Under the pieces are notes generated by a model, which saw only the letters and a program-made list of their open reading frames with translations, was not told the origin of the DNA and made no database searches. A stretch of 64,000 bases of DNA, taken from positions 1 through 64,000 of the forward strand of contig JAGFNJ010000026.1 in NCBI GenBank assembly GCA_017592775.1, read 5' to 3'. Below are positions 26,387-35,533 of this stretch, piece by piece. Position numbers and translations under genes: made by a program. The DNA comes from Candidatus Accumulibacter conexus. Lineage in GTDB: Bacteria; Pseudomonadota; Gammaproteobacteria; Burkholderiales; Rhodocyclaceae. Within the stretch, counting starts at the first letter, position 1. Every line of letters starts with the position of its first letter.

Positions 26387-28870
26387 TCAGAGCGACGAGC
26401 GAAACTGATCACGCCACAGCTCGATCGCCTCGATCGGGAGGGAGATGCTGTGCGGGGAGCAGGTGGCTATCTGGCTGTCGAGGGAGCTTGGCGCCTCCTC
26501 GCGAGGTATGCAGGGGAGCCCGGTATCTCTCGCGATTTCGATTGCACGATTGTCGACCGCGAGAATGAGTGCTCTGCGGCCTTTCTGCAAGGCTCGTACT
26601 CCGGCATGCAGCCGAGTGCCAACGTAATCAAGGTCGAGATCGGACGTCAACAACTCATCGTAAGCCTCGAGTGTCGGCGGTACCAGACGAATGTTGCCGG
26701 CCATGTCGCGAAGCAAGGCTTGGAGGTATTTGTAGTCACCGGTTCCCTGTATCCAGAGGAACACCGTGGCGTAGCGCGAGCTGAGGTGATCGAGCATTAA
26801 GCGATCGGTCGTCGGGTCGGCCTTGTAGTCGGTCAGCGTCGTCACCACATCCTTTGCCTGGGTCTCAGGGATGCGGGCCAGATGGTCCGGGGTGAGCTGC
26901 CAGAGGGTGGGGCATGTGGTGTTCAACAGTCTCCTGCCAGCAAGGAACTCCAGTTGTCGCAGGGTGTAGCCGTCACGCACGGAATGGATCGTCGACTCGG
27001 AAAGAATGGCGTCGAGAAGCAACTGAGTGTACTTGTTTGGCGCGTCCTGGTATTGCCACCAGCCGCATCCGAGCAGGGTGAGCTCGCGCAGGCTGCTGAA
27101 CTCGAGGCCGCCGATCTTCCATTGCTTGTACTCGTCCATATGTGACGCGAGGAGGTTGGTGCCACAAACGATTCGCGCATGCGACGAGTCGAGCAGCTTG
27201 AGGGACTCCGGACCCAGGTATTCGTGCGTTGGAATGTTGACAAAGATGGCGCCTGGCATGATTGCACGGAGCTCTCGTCTGATGGAGTCAACAATGATGT
27301 GATCTCCCATGTTTCTCGAGGAGACACTGGTGTCCAGGAGGCATACCTGCTTCACGTCGGAAAACGATGGTAGCCTGAAGGGACGCGATCGCGCCGTTTC
27401 GGGGCGCGGCTTGTGGATGATCGCCCTGGCTTCTGCAGTCTCAGGTTCCGCAGGCCCCGGCTTCAGTGGCCCCGGCGCGGAGTCGAAGGCGGTCGAGAGG
27501 GCTGTGAGGGTTGCTTCGTAGCTGTGGCTCACAAAGTACGACAGGCATCTCTTCGAGTATGCTTCATAGTCGGCTGCCGTCATCGCGGCCGCGGCCTTGA
27601 CGAGAGTGAAGAGTGCCTGGTCGTCGCCAGTCTCATAGGTCCAGCCGAGATCATAGTGGCGGACTCGCCATCCAATGCAGCCATGGCTGGTGCTGATCAC
27701 TGGTTTTCCGAAAGCCATCGCATGTGCGAAGACGCCGCTCGAGCCGGAAAAGTCTCTGGCGTAGGGAAGCAGGACGAAGTCGCAGGAGTTGTAGGTGCTG
27801 AGCATCTCCGTGTCATTGACGTACTGCGTGCGTCGCCTGATGACGGCCGAAAGGAGGTCTGCCTGTTTGCTCAGCTCGGCCTCGTCGTCGGGAATCAATC
27901 CGCTAAGGTAGTACTTTATCGGCAGCTTCTCTTCCTCGATCAGTCTGGCGGACCGGATAATGTCGCGCAGGCCCTTTCTCGCCGACTGGCGGCCAACTGC
28001 GAGAAATCGACGCCCGGCGTTCTCCCCCTGCGGATCGAGAAATGCAGAGGCTGAGGACCGAGCCGTGACGAGCGTGGGCGAGTCCTGCCTGTGCGGAACT
28101 GGATCTGGAACGATTCTGATGGAAACTCCGGGCAGTTCGAGCTCGGATGGTGCGATGCTCTCGTCGAGAAGAAAAAGGGTCAGCGAGTCGACGGTGCCGG
28201 CACATTGCGTCAGCAGGCTGCGCTTTTCGGGGGAGCGTAGCGAGCCGGCGTTGTACTCGTAGGCGAAAACGTGAATCGGCAGGTGCCTGCCGCACGACAG
28301 CAGCGCCTGCGGCAGGAAAGGGAAGATTTCGTTCAATCCTGCGAATACGACGCGCGTGCCCCTGTCAGTCTGTGACAGCACGTCCACGATTTGGTTGCAT
28401 GTCTCCACCGGTAACTGGCCGTACCAGAGTTCAGGTGGCACGTGCAGGGTCGGGCTGAGTGAGGAAGGTGGCAAGCGGTCTCGGTAGGAGTCATAGAGAT
28501 CGGATTCGTAGTCTGCGCGAGTCAGAATGTCCACTGCACCGATGGCGTGTTGCAGTGCGGCCTCAACGATCATGGCCGTGTAATAGAGGCGACTGCCGCG
28601 GAAGATCGGGTCGACAACCAGGCAGCGGTAGCCTTCGTACGGCCGGAGTGGCAGCTTGCCGGCGGGATCCGCGGCTCGCATCAGAGACTCGATCGCAGGA
28701 TTGACATGGGCGAGCTTCGCGTCGGCTCGGGTCAGGCGGTAGATGTCTCGCAGCCGCAACAGCGGCAGCAGGCTCTGCGGGTGAGCGGCGAGGTAGTCGA
28801 GCAACTCGGCCTCAGCACGAGCGTAGTTGCGATCACGGATCAGCTTGTCAGCGGTAGCAATGCTTGCCAT
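26387..28870 (-). CDS. Glycosyltransferase fused to a polysaccharide pyruvyltransferase
   Basis: 827 residues. Residues 1-60 look like a TPR-type helical lead. About 75-465 form a GT-B glycosyltransferase whose C-terminal half reads F-L-A-V-G-R-Q-S-A-R-K-G-L, with D-F-S-G-S-S-G-V-F-A-H-A-M-A-F-G-K-P-V-I-S near 373-393. After a Pro-rich linker (466-505), about 507-800 match the polysaccharide pyruvyltransferase (CsaB/WcaK/ExoV) family: R-N-M-G-D-H-I-I near 519-526, S-V-R-D-G-Y-T and Y-V-G-T-R-L-H-A-G-V near the end. Such enzymes add ketal pyruvate from phosphoenolpyruvate to a sugar, giving it a negative charge. The fusion suggests one protein both adds and pyruvylates a residue. Confidence 0.85.
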   Translation of the reverse strand: MASIATADKLIRDRNYARAEAELLDYLAAHPQSLLPLLRLRDIYRLTRADAKLAHVNPAIESLMRAADPAGKLPLRPYEGYRCLVVDPIFRGSRLYYTAMIVEAALQHAIGAVDILTRADYESDLYDSYRDRLPPSSLSPTLHVPPELWYGQLPVETCNQIVDVLSQTDRGTRVVFAGLNEIFPFLPQALLSCGRHLPIHVFAYEYNAGSLRSPEKRSLLTQCAGTVDSLTLFLLDESIAPSELELPGVSIRIVPDPVPHRQDSPTLVTARSSASAFLDPQGENAGRRFLAVGRQSARKGLRDIIRSARLIEEEKLPIKYYLSGLIPDDEAELSKQADLLSAVIRRRTQYVNDTEMLSTYNSCDFVLLPYARDFSGSSGVFAHAMAFGKPVISTSHGCIGWRVRHYDLGWTYETGDDQALFTLVKAAAAMTAADYEAYSKRCLSYFVSHSYEATLTALSTAFDSAPGPLKPGPAEPETAEARAIIHKPRPETARSRPFRLPSFSDVKQVCLLDTSVSSRNMGDHIIVDSIRRELRAIMPGAIFVNIPTHEYLGPESLKLLDSSHARIVCGTNLLASHMDEYKQWKIGGLEFSSLRELTLLGCGWWQYQDAPNKYTQLLLDAILSESTIHSVRDGYTLRQLEFLAGRRLLNTTCPTLWQLTPDHLARIPETQAKDVVTTLTDYKADPTTDRLMLDHLSSRYATVFLWIQGTGDYKYLQALLRDMAGNIRLVPPTLEAYDELLTSDLDLDYVGTRLHAGVRALQKGRRALILAVDNRAIEIARDTGLPCIPREEAPSSLDSQIATCSPHSISLPIEAIELWRDQFRSSL

Positions 28871-29065
28871 GGTGTCTCTATCGAGTCGATACGGTGAAGC
28901 TGGTTGGTCAATGCGGCGCCGGTGACCAGGATGGTGGCAGCCGCCGCAGGTTGGGTGGGCAGCCCTTCAGAACGGCGAAGATGGCCTGGACGCCGCAGCC
29001 GATGGGTGACCCATGCCCACGGAAGCCACGCTCGCCCAAGTCCGTCAGCGCGGCGGGAGGTTGCA

Positions 29066-30370
29066 TCAGCCATCGGGACCTGGTACCGGCATTCGTGATG
29101 TCGCCAAGAGGACAAGCGTCTTGCCATCCGGTGTGGAGACGCTCTTGGCAACCTGGAATCCGGCGGACTGGCAATGCTCGGCAAGAGCCTCGCGTGTCAG
29201 ATGGGTCACCCATCCGAGTTCCTTCAGCCTCGCAGGGCTGTACGTGTGGCCATCATCAAGGACGTGGCTGACGATGATGTATGGCGTTTTCGGTTGCAGG
29301 CGCTGAAAGAGCAGATCCACGTTGCTGACATACTCGATGACACCCAGCAGGATGGCGACGTCAAAGCCATCGGGCAAGTCGTCGATCGTCACGTCAAACC
29401 GGATGACCGACGAGCTTTGCGGCAGGAGGTCAAAGCCCTGATACGTGATTCCTGGATCGAGCTCGTACAATACCCGTTCAAGTTTCTGGTCTCCACAGCC
29501 AATGTCTGCCACCTTGGGAGCGCCGCGGCACCTGCCCTTGATCTCCATGACCAGGGCGCCGGCTATCCGTGCGCGCTCCAGCCAGTCCCGGTTGTTCTGG
29601 TCGGCCAAATTGTAGGCACTGCCAGCACGCGCAGGCTGTTTTTCTGGAAGCTGTGGCTTCTCGCGCATCTCTGACACCAGCGTCCGTAATCTGAGGATCT
29701 CCTTGCGATAGTCGACCAGCGTCTTCTCAAGCATCGTGCGGTCGCTGGGCGAGGGTCCGGAGTCTTCAGCGTCCAGACCAAGCGAGCGGATCTGATGAGA
29801 GAACCTGGCATCCGTCAGCAGATGCATGTCACCGCCACCGGCGCCGAGAGCGACCGATGCGGAGAAATGCTCGAGTGATCTTGACCGGTTTCCGAGCAGG
29901 GATGTGGCCCGGCCGAGGCTGTTGTGGACGCCCGCCACGAGTATCTGCGTCACCAGTCTCCTGCTGCAACCCCAGTCCTGCGCGAGGCGGACGAACTGTC
30001 TGGCGGCGACGGTGTTGCTCGTCTGCAGATGGCCGCCTGCTGCCAGGAGAGCCAGTTTGGCGCGGTCAGGATGATGCTGCAGGGTCTCTCGTTCGAGCTT
30101 GGCCAGGCTCGCCCAGTCGCCAAACTGCCATTGCGTGCGAGCCCGCTCGAGCAGGTCTTCGTCGTAGGGAAGCGGGAGAGAATCGGTTGTCTCCGGGGTG
30201 CCCTGTCGCTCTATCAAGTAGGGAGTGGCCACCGCTCCCAGACCCGTCGCGATCGTAATGTCCTCGTTCGGCGCGCGCGCCGGCGTCGCCTTGGCGCGGC
30301 GTCTGGGCGGTGCCTTGCTGCCCGGTGTGGCGGGCCGCGGGCCTTTGCCGCTGTCGCTGGTGCCGTTCAC
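29066..30370 (-). CDS. TPR-like and SAM methyltransferase fusion protein
   Basis: 434 residues. The start is taken as a GTG at 30370 because AGGAAC lies 6-7 bases before it on the minus strand; an ATG at 30412 is possible. The first ~40 residues are basic and low-complexity. About 75-200 are helical and TPR-like, and a short coiled coil follows. The last ~200 residues form a class I methyltransferase (V-A-D-I-G-C-G-D-Q-K-L-E, then Y-Q-G-F-D-L-L and V-A-I-L-L-G-V-I-E-Y). The substrate is unknown. It lies between the pyruvyltransferase fusion and the repeat-containing FkbM protein on the same strand. Confidence 0.75.
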   Translation of the reverse strand: MNGTSDSGKGPRPATPGSKAPPRRRAKATPARAPNEDITIATGLGAVATPYLIERQGTPETTDSLPLPYDEDLLERARTQWQFGDWASLAKLERETLQHHPDRAKLALLAAGGHLQTSNTVAARQFVRLAQDWGCSRRLVTQILVAGVHNSLGRATSLLGNRSRSLEHFSASVALGAGGGDMHLLTDARFSHQIRSLGLDAEDSGPSPSDRTMLEKTLVDYRKEILRLRTLVSEMREKPQLPEKQPARAGSAYNLADQNNRDWLERARIAGALVMEIKGRCRGAPKVADIGCGDQKLERVLYELDPGITYQGFDLLPQSSSVIRFDVTIDDLPDGFDVAILLGVIEYVSNVDLLFQRLQPKTPYIIVSHVLDDGHTYSPARLKELGWVTHLTREALAEHCQSAGFQVAKSVSTPDGKTLVLLATSRMPVPGPDG

Positions 30371-30688
30371 AGACCAGTTCCTTTCACCGGATGTTGCCGC
30401 CCGGAGTGCCATCGACCTTCAGTCCATCCACACGTTGCAGCGAAACCGAACGGCGCTCGGTCGTGACGAGAAGGATGTCGAACCGACTCGGTGGCGAGGA
30501 ATCGCCGCGACTAGGACAAAGCCCGTCACTCGCGTGACTGCCCGCCGCAGCACGCGACGGGGCGGTCGGAACAGTGCGCAAAGCGGTGCTGACCGGTGGG
30601 CTGGAGTCGTGAGGCCAACGCGACAGCGCCTTGTGGTCGAAGCGGGAACGGTGCGCTGCGAGGCACGTGGCAGCAGGCGGCAGCGGGT
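30371..30688. other. Interval without a supported gene
   Basis: 318 bases between two minus-strand genes. The open frames are Arg/Pro/Ser-rich and have no ribosome site. On the minus strand the last bases hold the AGGAAC site of the next gene. A leader or a decayed gene end is possible. Confidence 0.45.
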
Positions 30689-32770
30689 TCACAGTCCCGG
30701 CTCCCGCAAGAGAATGTCCTTGATCAGATCGATCTGCGCTTCAGCTCGCACCACTTCTTCATGCAACATTTGCTGCCGTGCAGAGACTTCGGCGTCGGCT
30801 GATTGCTTCTTTTCCATCTGCTGCTGTAACTCCGCCAACTGCCGCTGCCGTTCGGCTGCCAGTTTCGCGTGTTCATCGTGGCGCAGCGTCAGCGTCCGGA
30901 CTTGGTTCTCCAGTGCTGTGCGTTGTTCGGCCATGGTCGAGTTCTTCTGCTCGAGAGCCTTTCCGGCGGCGACCAAGTCCGCGATTTGCACCTGGCTGTC
31001 CGCCGCGACCCTGGCCTGCTCGTCGCGGGCCTGCGTGAGGGAATGGATCTGCTTCTCGAGTTCTTCGCGGCGGACGATGAGGGCCGCCCGCTCCTGCTGC
31101 AGCTCGTCGCTGGCCTGCGTGAGCGCCACGATCTGCGCCTGGCGGTCCGCCGCGACCCTGGCCTGCTCGTCGCGGGCCTGCGTGAGCGAATGGACTAGGT
31201 TCTGGAGTTCCTCGCGGCGGACGTTGAGGGCCGCCCGCTCCTGCTGCAGCTCGTCGCTGGCCTGCGTGAGCGCCGCGATCTGCGCCTGGCGGTCCGTCGC
31301 GACCCCGGCCTGCTCGTCGCGGGCCTGCGTGAGCGAATGGACCTGGTTCTCGAGTTCCTCGCGGCGGACGATGAGGGCCGCCCGCTCCTGCTGCAGCTCG
31401 TCGCTGGCCTGCGTGAGTGTCGCGATCTGCGCCTGGCGGTCCGCCGCGACCCTGGCCTGCTCGTCGCGGGCCTGCGTGAGGGAATGGACCTGCTTCTCGA
31501 GTTCCTCGCGGCGGACGATGAGGGCCGCCCGCTCCTGCTGCAGCTCGTCGCTGGCCTGCGTGAGCGCCACGATCTGCGCCTGGCGGTCCGCCGCGACCCT
31601 GGCCTGCTCGTCGCGGGCCTGCGTGAGGGAATGGACCTGCTTCTCGAGTTCCTCGCGGCGGACGATGAGGGCCGCCCGCTCCTGCTGCAGCTCGTCGCTG
31701 GCCTGCGTGAGCGCCACGATCTGCGCCTGGCGGTCCGCCGCGACCCTGGCCTGCTCGTCGCGGGCCTGCGTGAGGGAATGGACCTGCTTCTCGAGTTCCT
31801 CGCGGCGGACGATGAGGGCCGCCCGCTCCTGCTGCAGCTCGTCGCTGGCCTGCGTGAGCGCCGCGATCTGCGCCTGGCGGTCCGCCGCGACCCCGGCCTG
31901 CTCGTCGCGGGCCTGCGTGAGGGAATGGACCTGGTTCTCGAGTTCCTCGCGGCGGACGATGAGGGCCGCCCGCTCCTGCTGCAGCTCGTCGCTGGCCTGC
32001 GTGAGTGTCGCGAGCTTCGCCTGCTGGTTCGTCACGAGGACTGTTTGCTGTTCAGCCGTCTGCGTCAACCGAGCCACCCGCTCGGTCTGCTGAACGAGCT
32101 GTGTGCTGAGAACGGCCTTCCAGTCACGTACGTATAGCGCCAGGCCGACCGCCGGATGCCGCTCGGTCTCAAGAGCCAGACAGCGGTAACCCTTCGCAAG
32201 CAGCACTTCCTCGACCTCATCCTTGCTTGCGCCGCTGTCGAGCAGGAGTGAGCCGTCGATCAGCACGCGGGTGAGTACGACGTCCCAGTCCTCCAGGCTT
32301 TTCTCCGCGCCCGCCAGAATCCGTGCCGCCGGGAAGCAGTCGATGATTGCCCAGTTGAAGCCGTCGGTCGCATGGCCGGCGCTCATTGATAGCTGATCGA
32401 GGGTCGTGGTTGGCAGTCGCCGCGCTTCGCGTTGCCGAAGGTTGCACCATACGCCCGTCAGCTTCTCTGGTTCGATCAGGCTACTCTCATTCTGGCTGGA
32501 TGCCACGTAAAACGCGTCCTCGCGTTCGCCATCAGCCAGCAGTGCGTTGGCTGCAATCCATCTGGTCCTTCCCGCAGTAGCTGCTGCCAGGCGCGCGGCG
32601 AGACCCTCGTCTGCCTCGACAAACAAGGCCGCAGCAGCGTCCATCCGGCTGCAGAACGCGCTGGCCCGCATCCCGCTGCCTGCGCCTGCATAAACGATTC
32701 CCCGCGGCGGCGCGATCTGCTTCACCACGGTGAGCCATTGTTCTATTGATGGTTCGGATTGCATCTGCAC
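30689..32770 (-). CDS. FkbM-type methyltransferase with long repetitive coiled coil
   Basis: 693 residues. About 1-215 form a SAM methyltransferase-like domain of the FkbM kind: G-I-V-Y-A-G-A-G-S-G, L-F-V-E-A-D-E-G-L, then R-R-L-P-T-T-T-L-D-Q-L and A-I-I-D-C-F-P-A-A-R-I-L-A-G-A. From 220 to the end the protein is predicted coiled coil, holding seven tandem 49-residue units (256-598). Leucine recurs every seven residues at unit positions 1, 8, 15, 22 and 29, and 49 is seven heptads. It begins 6 bases after the stop of the next coiled-coil gene. By analogy with WbdD, which caps O-antigen with a methyl group and uses a coiled coil as a ruler, it may set glycan length; that is inference. Confidence 0.78.
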   Translation of the reverse strand: MQMQSEPSIEQWLTVVKQIAPPRGIVYAGAGSGMRASAFCSRMDAAAALFVEADEGLAARLAAATAGRTRWIAANALLADGEREDAFYVASSQNESSLIEPEKLTGVWCNLRQREARRLPTTTLDQLSMSAGHATDGFNWAIIDCFPAARILAGAEKSLEDWDVVLTRVLIDGSLLLDSGASKDEVEEVLLAKGYRCLALETERHPAVGLALYVRDWKAVLSTQLVQQTERVARLTQTAEQQTVLVTNQQAKLATLTQASDELQQERAALIVRREELENQVHSLTQARDEQAGVAADRQAQIAALTQASDELQQERAALIVRREELEKQVHSLTQARDEQARVAADRQAQIVALTQASDELQQERAALIVRREELEKQVHSLTQARDEQARVAADRQAQIVALTQASDELQQERAALIVRREELEKQVHSLTQARDEQARVAADRQAQIATLTQASDELQQERAALIVRREELENQVHSLTQARDEQAGVATDRQAQIAALTQASDELQQERAALNVRREELQNLVHSLTQARDEQARVAADRQAQIVALTQASDELQQERAALIVRREELEKQIHSLTQARDEQARVAADSQVQIADLVAAGKALEQKNSTMAEQRTALENQVRTLTLRHDEHAKLAAERQRQLAELQQQMEKKQSADAEVSARQQMLHEEVVRAEAQIDLIKDILLREPGL
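30977..32005 (-). repeat. Seven in-frame 147-bp tandem repeats (coding minisatellite)
   Basis: Seven consecutive units of 147 bp encode 49 residues each, with every unit opening L-T-Q-A-S-D-E-L-Q-Q-E-R-A-A-L. The central units appear identical at the DNA level over long stretches; outer units differ by a few substitutions (K/N, R/G, V/T). Such similarity implies recent duplication and likely copy-number variation. Confidence 0.93.
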
Positions 32771-32776
32771 CGGCCT

Positions 32777-34681
32777 CTACCGTCTACGCTTCCAGATTGC
32801 CCACCAGGGGAGGGGTGGGCTCGTCTTCGACCAAGGGGCTGTTTCATCGGCCACTCGCAGGCACAGGGAGGCCAGCCGAATCGCCAGGTGGCGCTGGTCG
32901 TCGGAACCGCGCTCGGCGGGCGATACCAGCTTGCTGAAGGTGAATGCGAACTGCCAGACGGGCGCCACGTCTGTTTCGGCCACAGTGAAGTCGGCCTGCA
33001 CCAGCTTCGGGTAGCGATTGTCGTCCGGAACGGCGATCGCAATCGGCACGTCGTTCAACGACATCGACATGCCGAACAGGATTTCCGGCTCCATTGCGTC
33101 CACAGCACAGAGCTCAAGGCGATAGTGTCCGGGTGGCAGTGCCGGAACCCGCAGGGTGCTGCGCATTTCCGGTCCCGCCCAGCGGCCATCGTGCTCCGCG
33201 TAGTACCAGTTCTCGCCGTCGATCTCCTGGCGCAGGTCGTAAAGTATCTCTGCTGGCACGAGTTCGCTGGCGGCGAGGGGAGCCGGCGGCAAGTTCCTCG
33301 TGCCGTCAAGCAGCGCGCGGTTCTCGAGGTAGTAACGCTCGAGCTCTTCCTCAACTTGGTGCAATTGCAGCAGCAGCAGCTCGTTTTCCTCGAGGAGACC
33401 CATGTACTGCGCCTTGGTCTCGGCGAGTTCCAAGGTCGCAGGTGTCGACGCGGACTGTGCGGTGGCGAGCTGGCGATGACATTCGGCGATCACCCTTGAT
33501 TGCTCGTCGCGTTCCCGCAGCAAGGTCTCGATGTCCCTTTCCAGTTCGCAGCGGCGCGTGACCAGCGCTGAGCGCTGCTGCTCAAGCTCCGCTCGGGCCG
33601 CGTTCAGCGCTTCGACCTGCGTTTGCCGTTCCGCCGCCAGCTTGGCATGCTCGACACGGGCCTGCCTCTGCGATTCCACCTCGCACTCAAGCTCGCGGAT
33701 TCTTGCGCTGAGGGCAGATGCTCGCTGCCTCTGTTCGTTCAGGGTCTTGTCAAGAGCTTCGAGTTGCACCTGGCGCTGCGCCGCTGCTCCAGCCTGTTCG
33801 GCGTGGGCGTGAGTCAGGGTCTCGATCTCCTGTTCGAGCACGCGGCATCCCGTCGCCAACGAAGCCCTTTCCGTCTCCAGGGCATCGGTCCTGTCGCTTT
33901 GGGTACGGAGCTGAGCGGCGCTTGCTGCGAGGATCGCAGCGTAGTCGTTCCACGGCGAAGAGGGCGACGGTAGCAGGGCAAGTGGCATGTCGGCAGTACT
34001 CTCGAACTCTTCATAGAGTGCCCGGGCATCGTCGCGGTCCTGCAACAACTCCTGTGCCAGATACTCGAGCAACCTGGCATCCGCGGCACGCGCGGGCAGA
34101 CTCGAGGATCCCGCGGCCGGGATCGTCAGGTCGACTCCGAAAGCCCTTACGACCAAGCCGACCAGAGCCTCAGGTGCGTGGCGCACGCTACTGGCGTTGA
34201 CCAGGAGGCAGCGCTGGCGATTGGAGTAGTAGAAGCGAAGAAGTTCGGCATTGAATGCGCACCAGGCTGCAAGAACACCCGCGACATCGGCTTCGGTAAC
34301 CTGCTGACCACGCAGTACTTCACCCACAACGGCTGCCGGAGGGTTGTAAGCCAGAACGAAGCCGATCTGGGGTTCGAACGCGTGCCAGAAGTCAAGCAGG
34401 TATATGAGCCGGCTCTCGACCCAACCCCAGGGACCGGTTTCGACGTTTTCCCTGAAGAGATCTGTCGCGAGTTCCTGCCAGCGCTTGCCCGGGACAAGCT
34501 GCTGGATCGATGCCGAATCCCTCTCGATACGATGACTATCGACAATGCTGTCGAGCAACGCCGCAGGAGCGAGATCCTGCCCGCGTGCGCACCGCGCAGC
34601 GGACAGCCCCGCAGCTTCAAGCGCCTGATGAGGCAGTTCATACCCCGGCTGCGGAAAGGCGCAGGTGAGGATTACATTCAC
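32777..34681 (-). CDS. Coiled-coil protein with sulfotransferase-like N-terminal and beta C-terminal domains
   Basis: 634 residues. About 1-215 form an alpha/beta domain (M-N-V-I-L-T-C-A-F-P, L-L-D-F-W-H-A-F-E-P, F-V-L-A-Y-N-P-P) that resembles sulfotransferase-like domains, but no P-loop sulfate-donor motif is clear, so activity is doubtful. About 255-430 are coiled coil whose wording (R-A-S-L-A-T-G, E-Q-A-G-A-A-A-Q-R-Q-V-Q-L-E-A-L) echoes the repeats in the adjacent FkbM protein, in diverged form. The C-terminal ~150 residues are beta-rich (E-N-W-Y-Y-A-E-H-D-G-R-W-A-G-P-E), possibly carbohydrate-binding. The closeness of the two genes suggests the proteins form a shared coiled-coil complex. 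Confidence 0.65.
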   Translation of the reverse strand: MNVILTCAFPQPGYELPHQALEAAGLSAARCARGQDLAPAALLDSIVDSHRIERDSASIQQLVPGKRWQELATDLFRENVETGPWGWVESRLIYLLDFWHAFEPQIGFVLAYNPPAAVVGEVLRGQQVTEADVAGVLAAWCAFNAELLRFYYSNRQRCLLVNASSVRHAPEALVGLVVRAFGVDLTIPAAGSSSLPARAADARLLEYLAQELLQDRDDARALYEEFESTADMPLALLPSPSSPWNDYAAILAASAAQLRTQSDRTDALETERASLATGCRVLEQEIETLTHAHAEQAGAAAQRQVQLEALDKTLNEQRQRASALSARIRELECEVESQRQARVEHAKLAAERQTQVEALNAARAELEQQRSALVTRRCELERDIETLLRERDEQSRVIAECHRQLATAQSASTPATLELAETKAQYMGLLEENELLLLQLHQVEEELERYYLENRALLDGTRNLPPAPLAASELVPAEILYDLRQEIDGENWYYAEHDGRWAGPEMRSTLRVPALPPGHYRLELCAVDAMEPEILFGMSMSLNDVPIAIAVPDDNRYPKLVQADFTVAETDVAPVWQFAFTFSKLVSPAERGSDDQRHLAIRLASLCLRVADETAPWSKTSPPLPWWAIWKRRR

Positions 34682-34756
34682 GTATCTCTCCGTGGGTCAG
34701 GTCTAGGGCGTGGTTGGTAGTCAGAGACGGTGAACACGTTTCACTGTCGCGAGACG

Positions 34757-35533
34757 TCAACATGGCGTCTGGAAAAACAGGAAAATGCCCAGTTCACCGC
34801 CATGATCGGTGAACTCGACGTGGAAGCGGTGCACCCCGGCATTCTGAAGAATGAACAGGAGTTCGTTCAGGTTATAGGGGTTCATCTGCATTTCGGGGTC
34901 CGCGTCTGCCCGTCGTGTGGCAGCGGAGGCCCTCCATGCCTTGACCATCCCGGATACGGACCCGCCGGTCGGGGCGGAAGCAGGGGCCGCAGGGGCGATG
35001 CCATGGGTTTCCGCGTAGCAGGTCTTGGCGTAAGCGAAGTGGACGGCGCCAACACCTCCGGCAGCGAGGCGGGTCAGCAGCCGGCGGAAGATCTCGCGGC
35101 CGCGATCGGCCGCGATGTGCTGAAAGACGATGAACGAGTGGATCAGATCATAGTGGCCGTCCACGGTGGACAGCAGGTCATCCGACACGAGTAGCTGAAC
35201 ATTGCTGGCGCCGAAGTCTTCGCAGTTTCTCTTCGCTTCCTCCAGCATCGACGGGGAGACGTCCAAGCCGACCACCTGCATCGCAGTCCGGGAAAAAGGA
35301 ACGACAAGTCGCCCGACGCCACAGCCGAAGTCGAGAATCGATGTCGGCTGAAAGCCCGGTGAGATGTATTGCCGGATCATCTGCAGCACATAATCCACAT
35401 GCACGCGCCCGGACTCGAAGAACTCACTTCTGGCGGCTTCCGTAAGCTCTGTCCGCCGAAACTTCGGGTTGGTGATGACCCCAAAATAGGGATCCCGGCG
35501 ACCCCATTCCTCCCATGCGATGTCGGTTGTCAA
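34757..35533 (-). CDS. SAM-dependent class I methyltransferase
   Basis: 258 residues. Motif I is I-L-D-F-G-C-G-V-G-R-L-V, motif II V-V-G-L-D-V-S-P-S-M-L, and post-motif Y-D-L-I-H-S-F-I-V-F-Q-H-I, close to the other methyltransferase at 22701 in layout. The start overlaps the stop of the upstream glycosyltransferase by 4 bases (ATGA), so it is translationally coupled within the kps-linked operon. It probably methylates a sugar or terminal residue of the exported glycan; the substrate cannot be told from sequence. Confidence 0.83.
   Translation of the reverse strand: MTTDIAWEEWGRRDPYFGVITNPKFRRTELTEAARSEFFESGRVHVDYVLQMIRQYISPGFQPTSILDFGCGVGRLVVPFSRTAMQVVGLDVSPSMLEEAKRNCEDFGASNVQLLVSDDLLSTVDGHYDLIHSFIVFQHIAADRGREIFRRLLTRLAAGGVGAVHFAYAKTCYAETHGIAPAAPASAPTGGSVSGMVKAWRASAATRRADADPEMQMNPYNLNELLFILQNAGVHRFHVEFTDHGGELGIFLFFQTPC

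Noticed and set aside
30977-32005. CRISPR-like array
   Set aside because: Repeats are directly tandem, 147 bp, with no spacers, and they are in frame within a protein gene.
30225-32137. Plus-strand repetitive frames over the 147-bp repeats (Ser/Arg/Cys-rich or Leu/Arg/Asp-rich)
   Set aside because: Complementary-strand shadows of the coiled-coil repeats; the minus-strand frame gives heptads and a methyltransferase domain.
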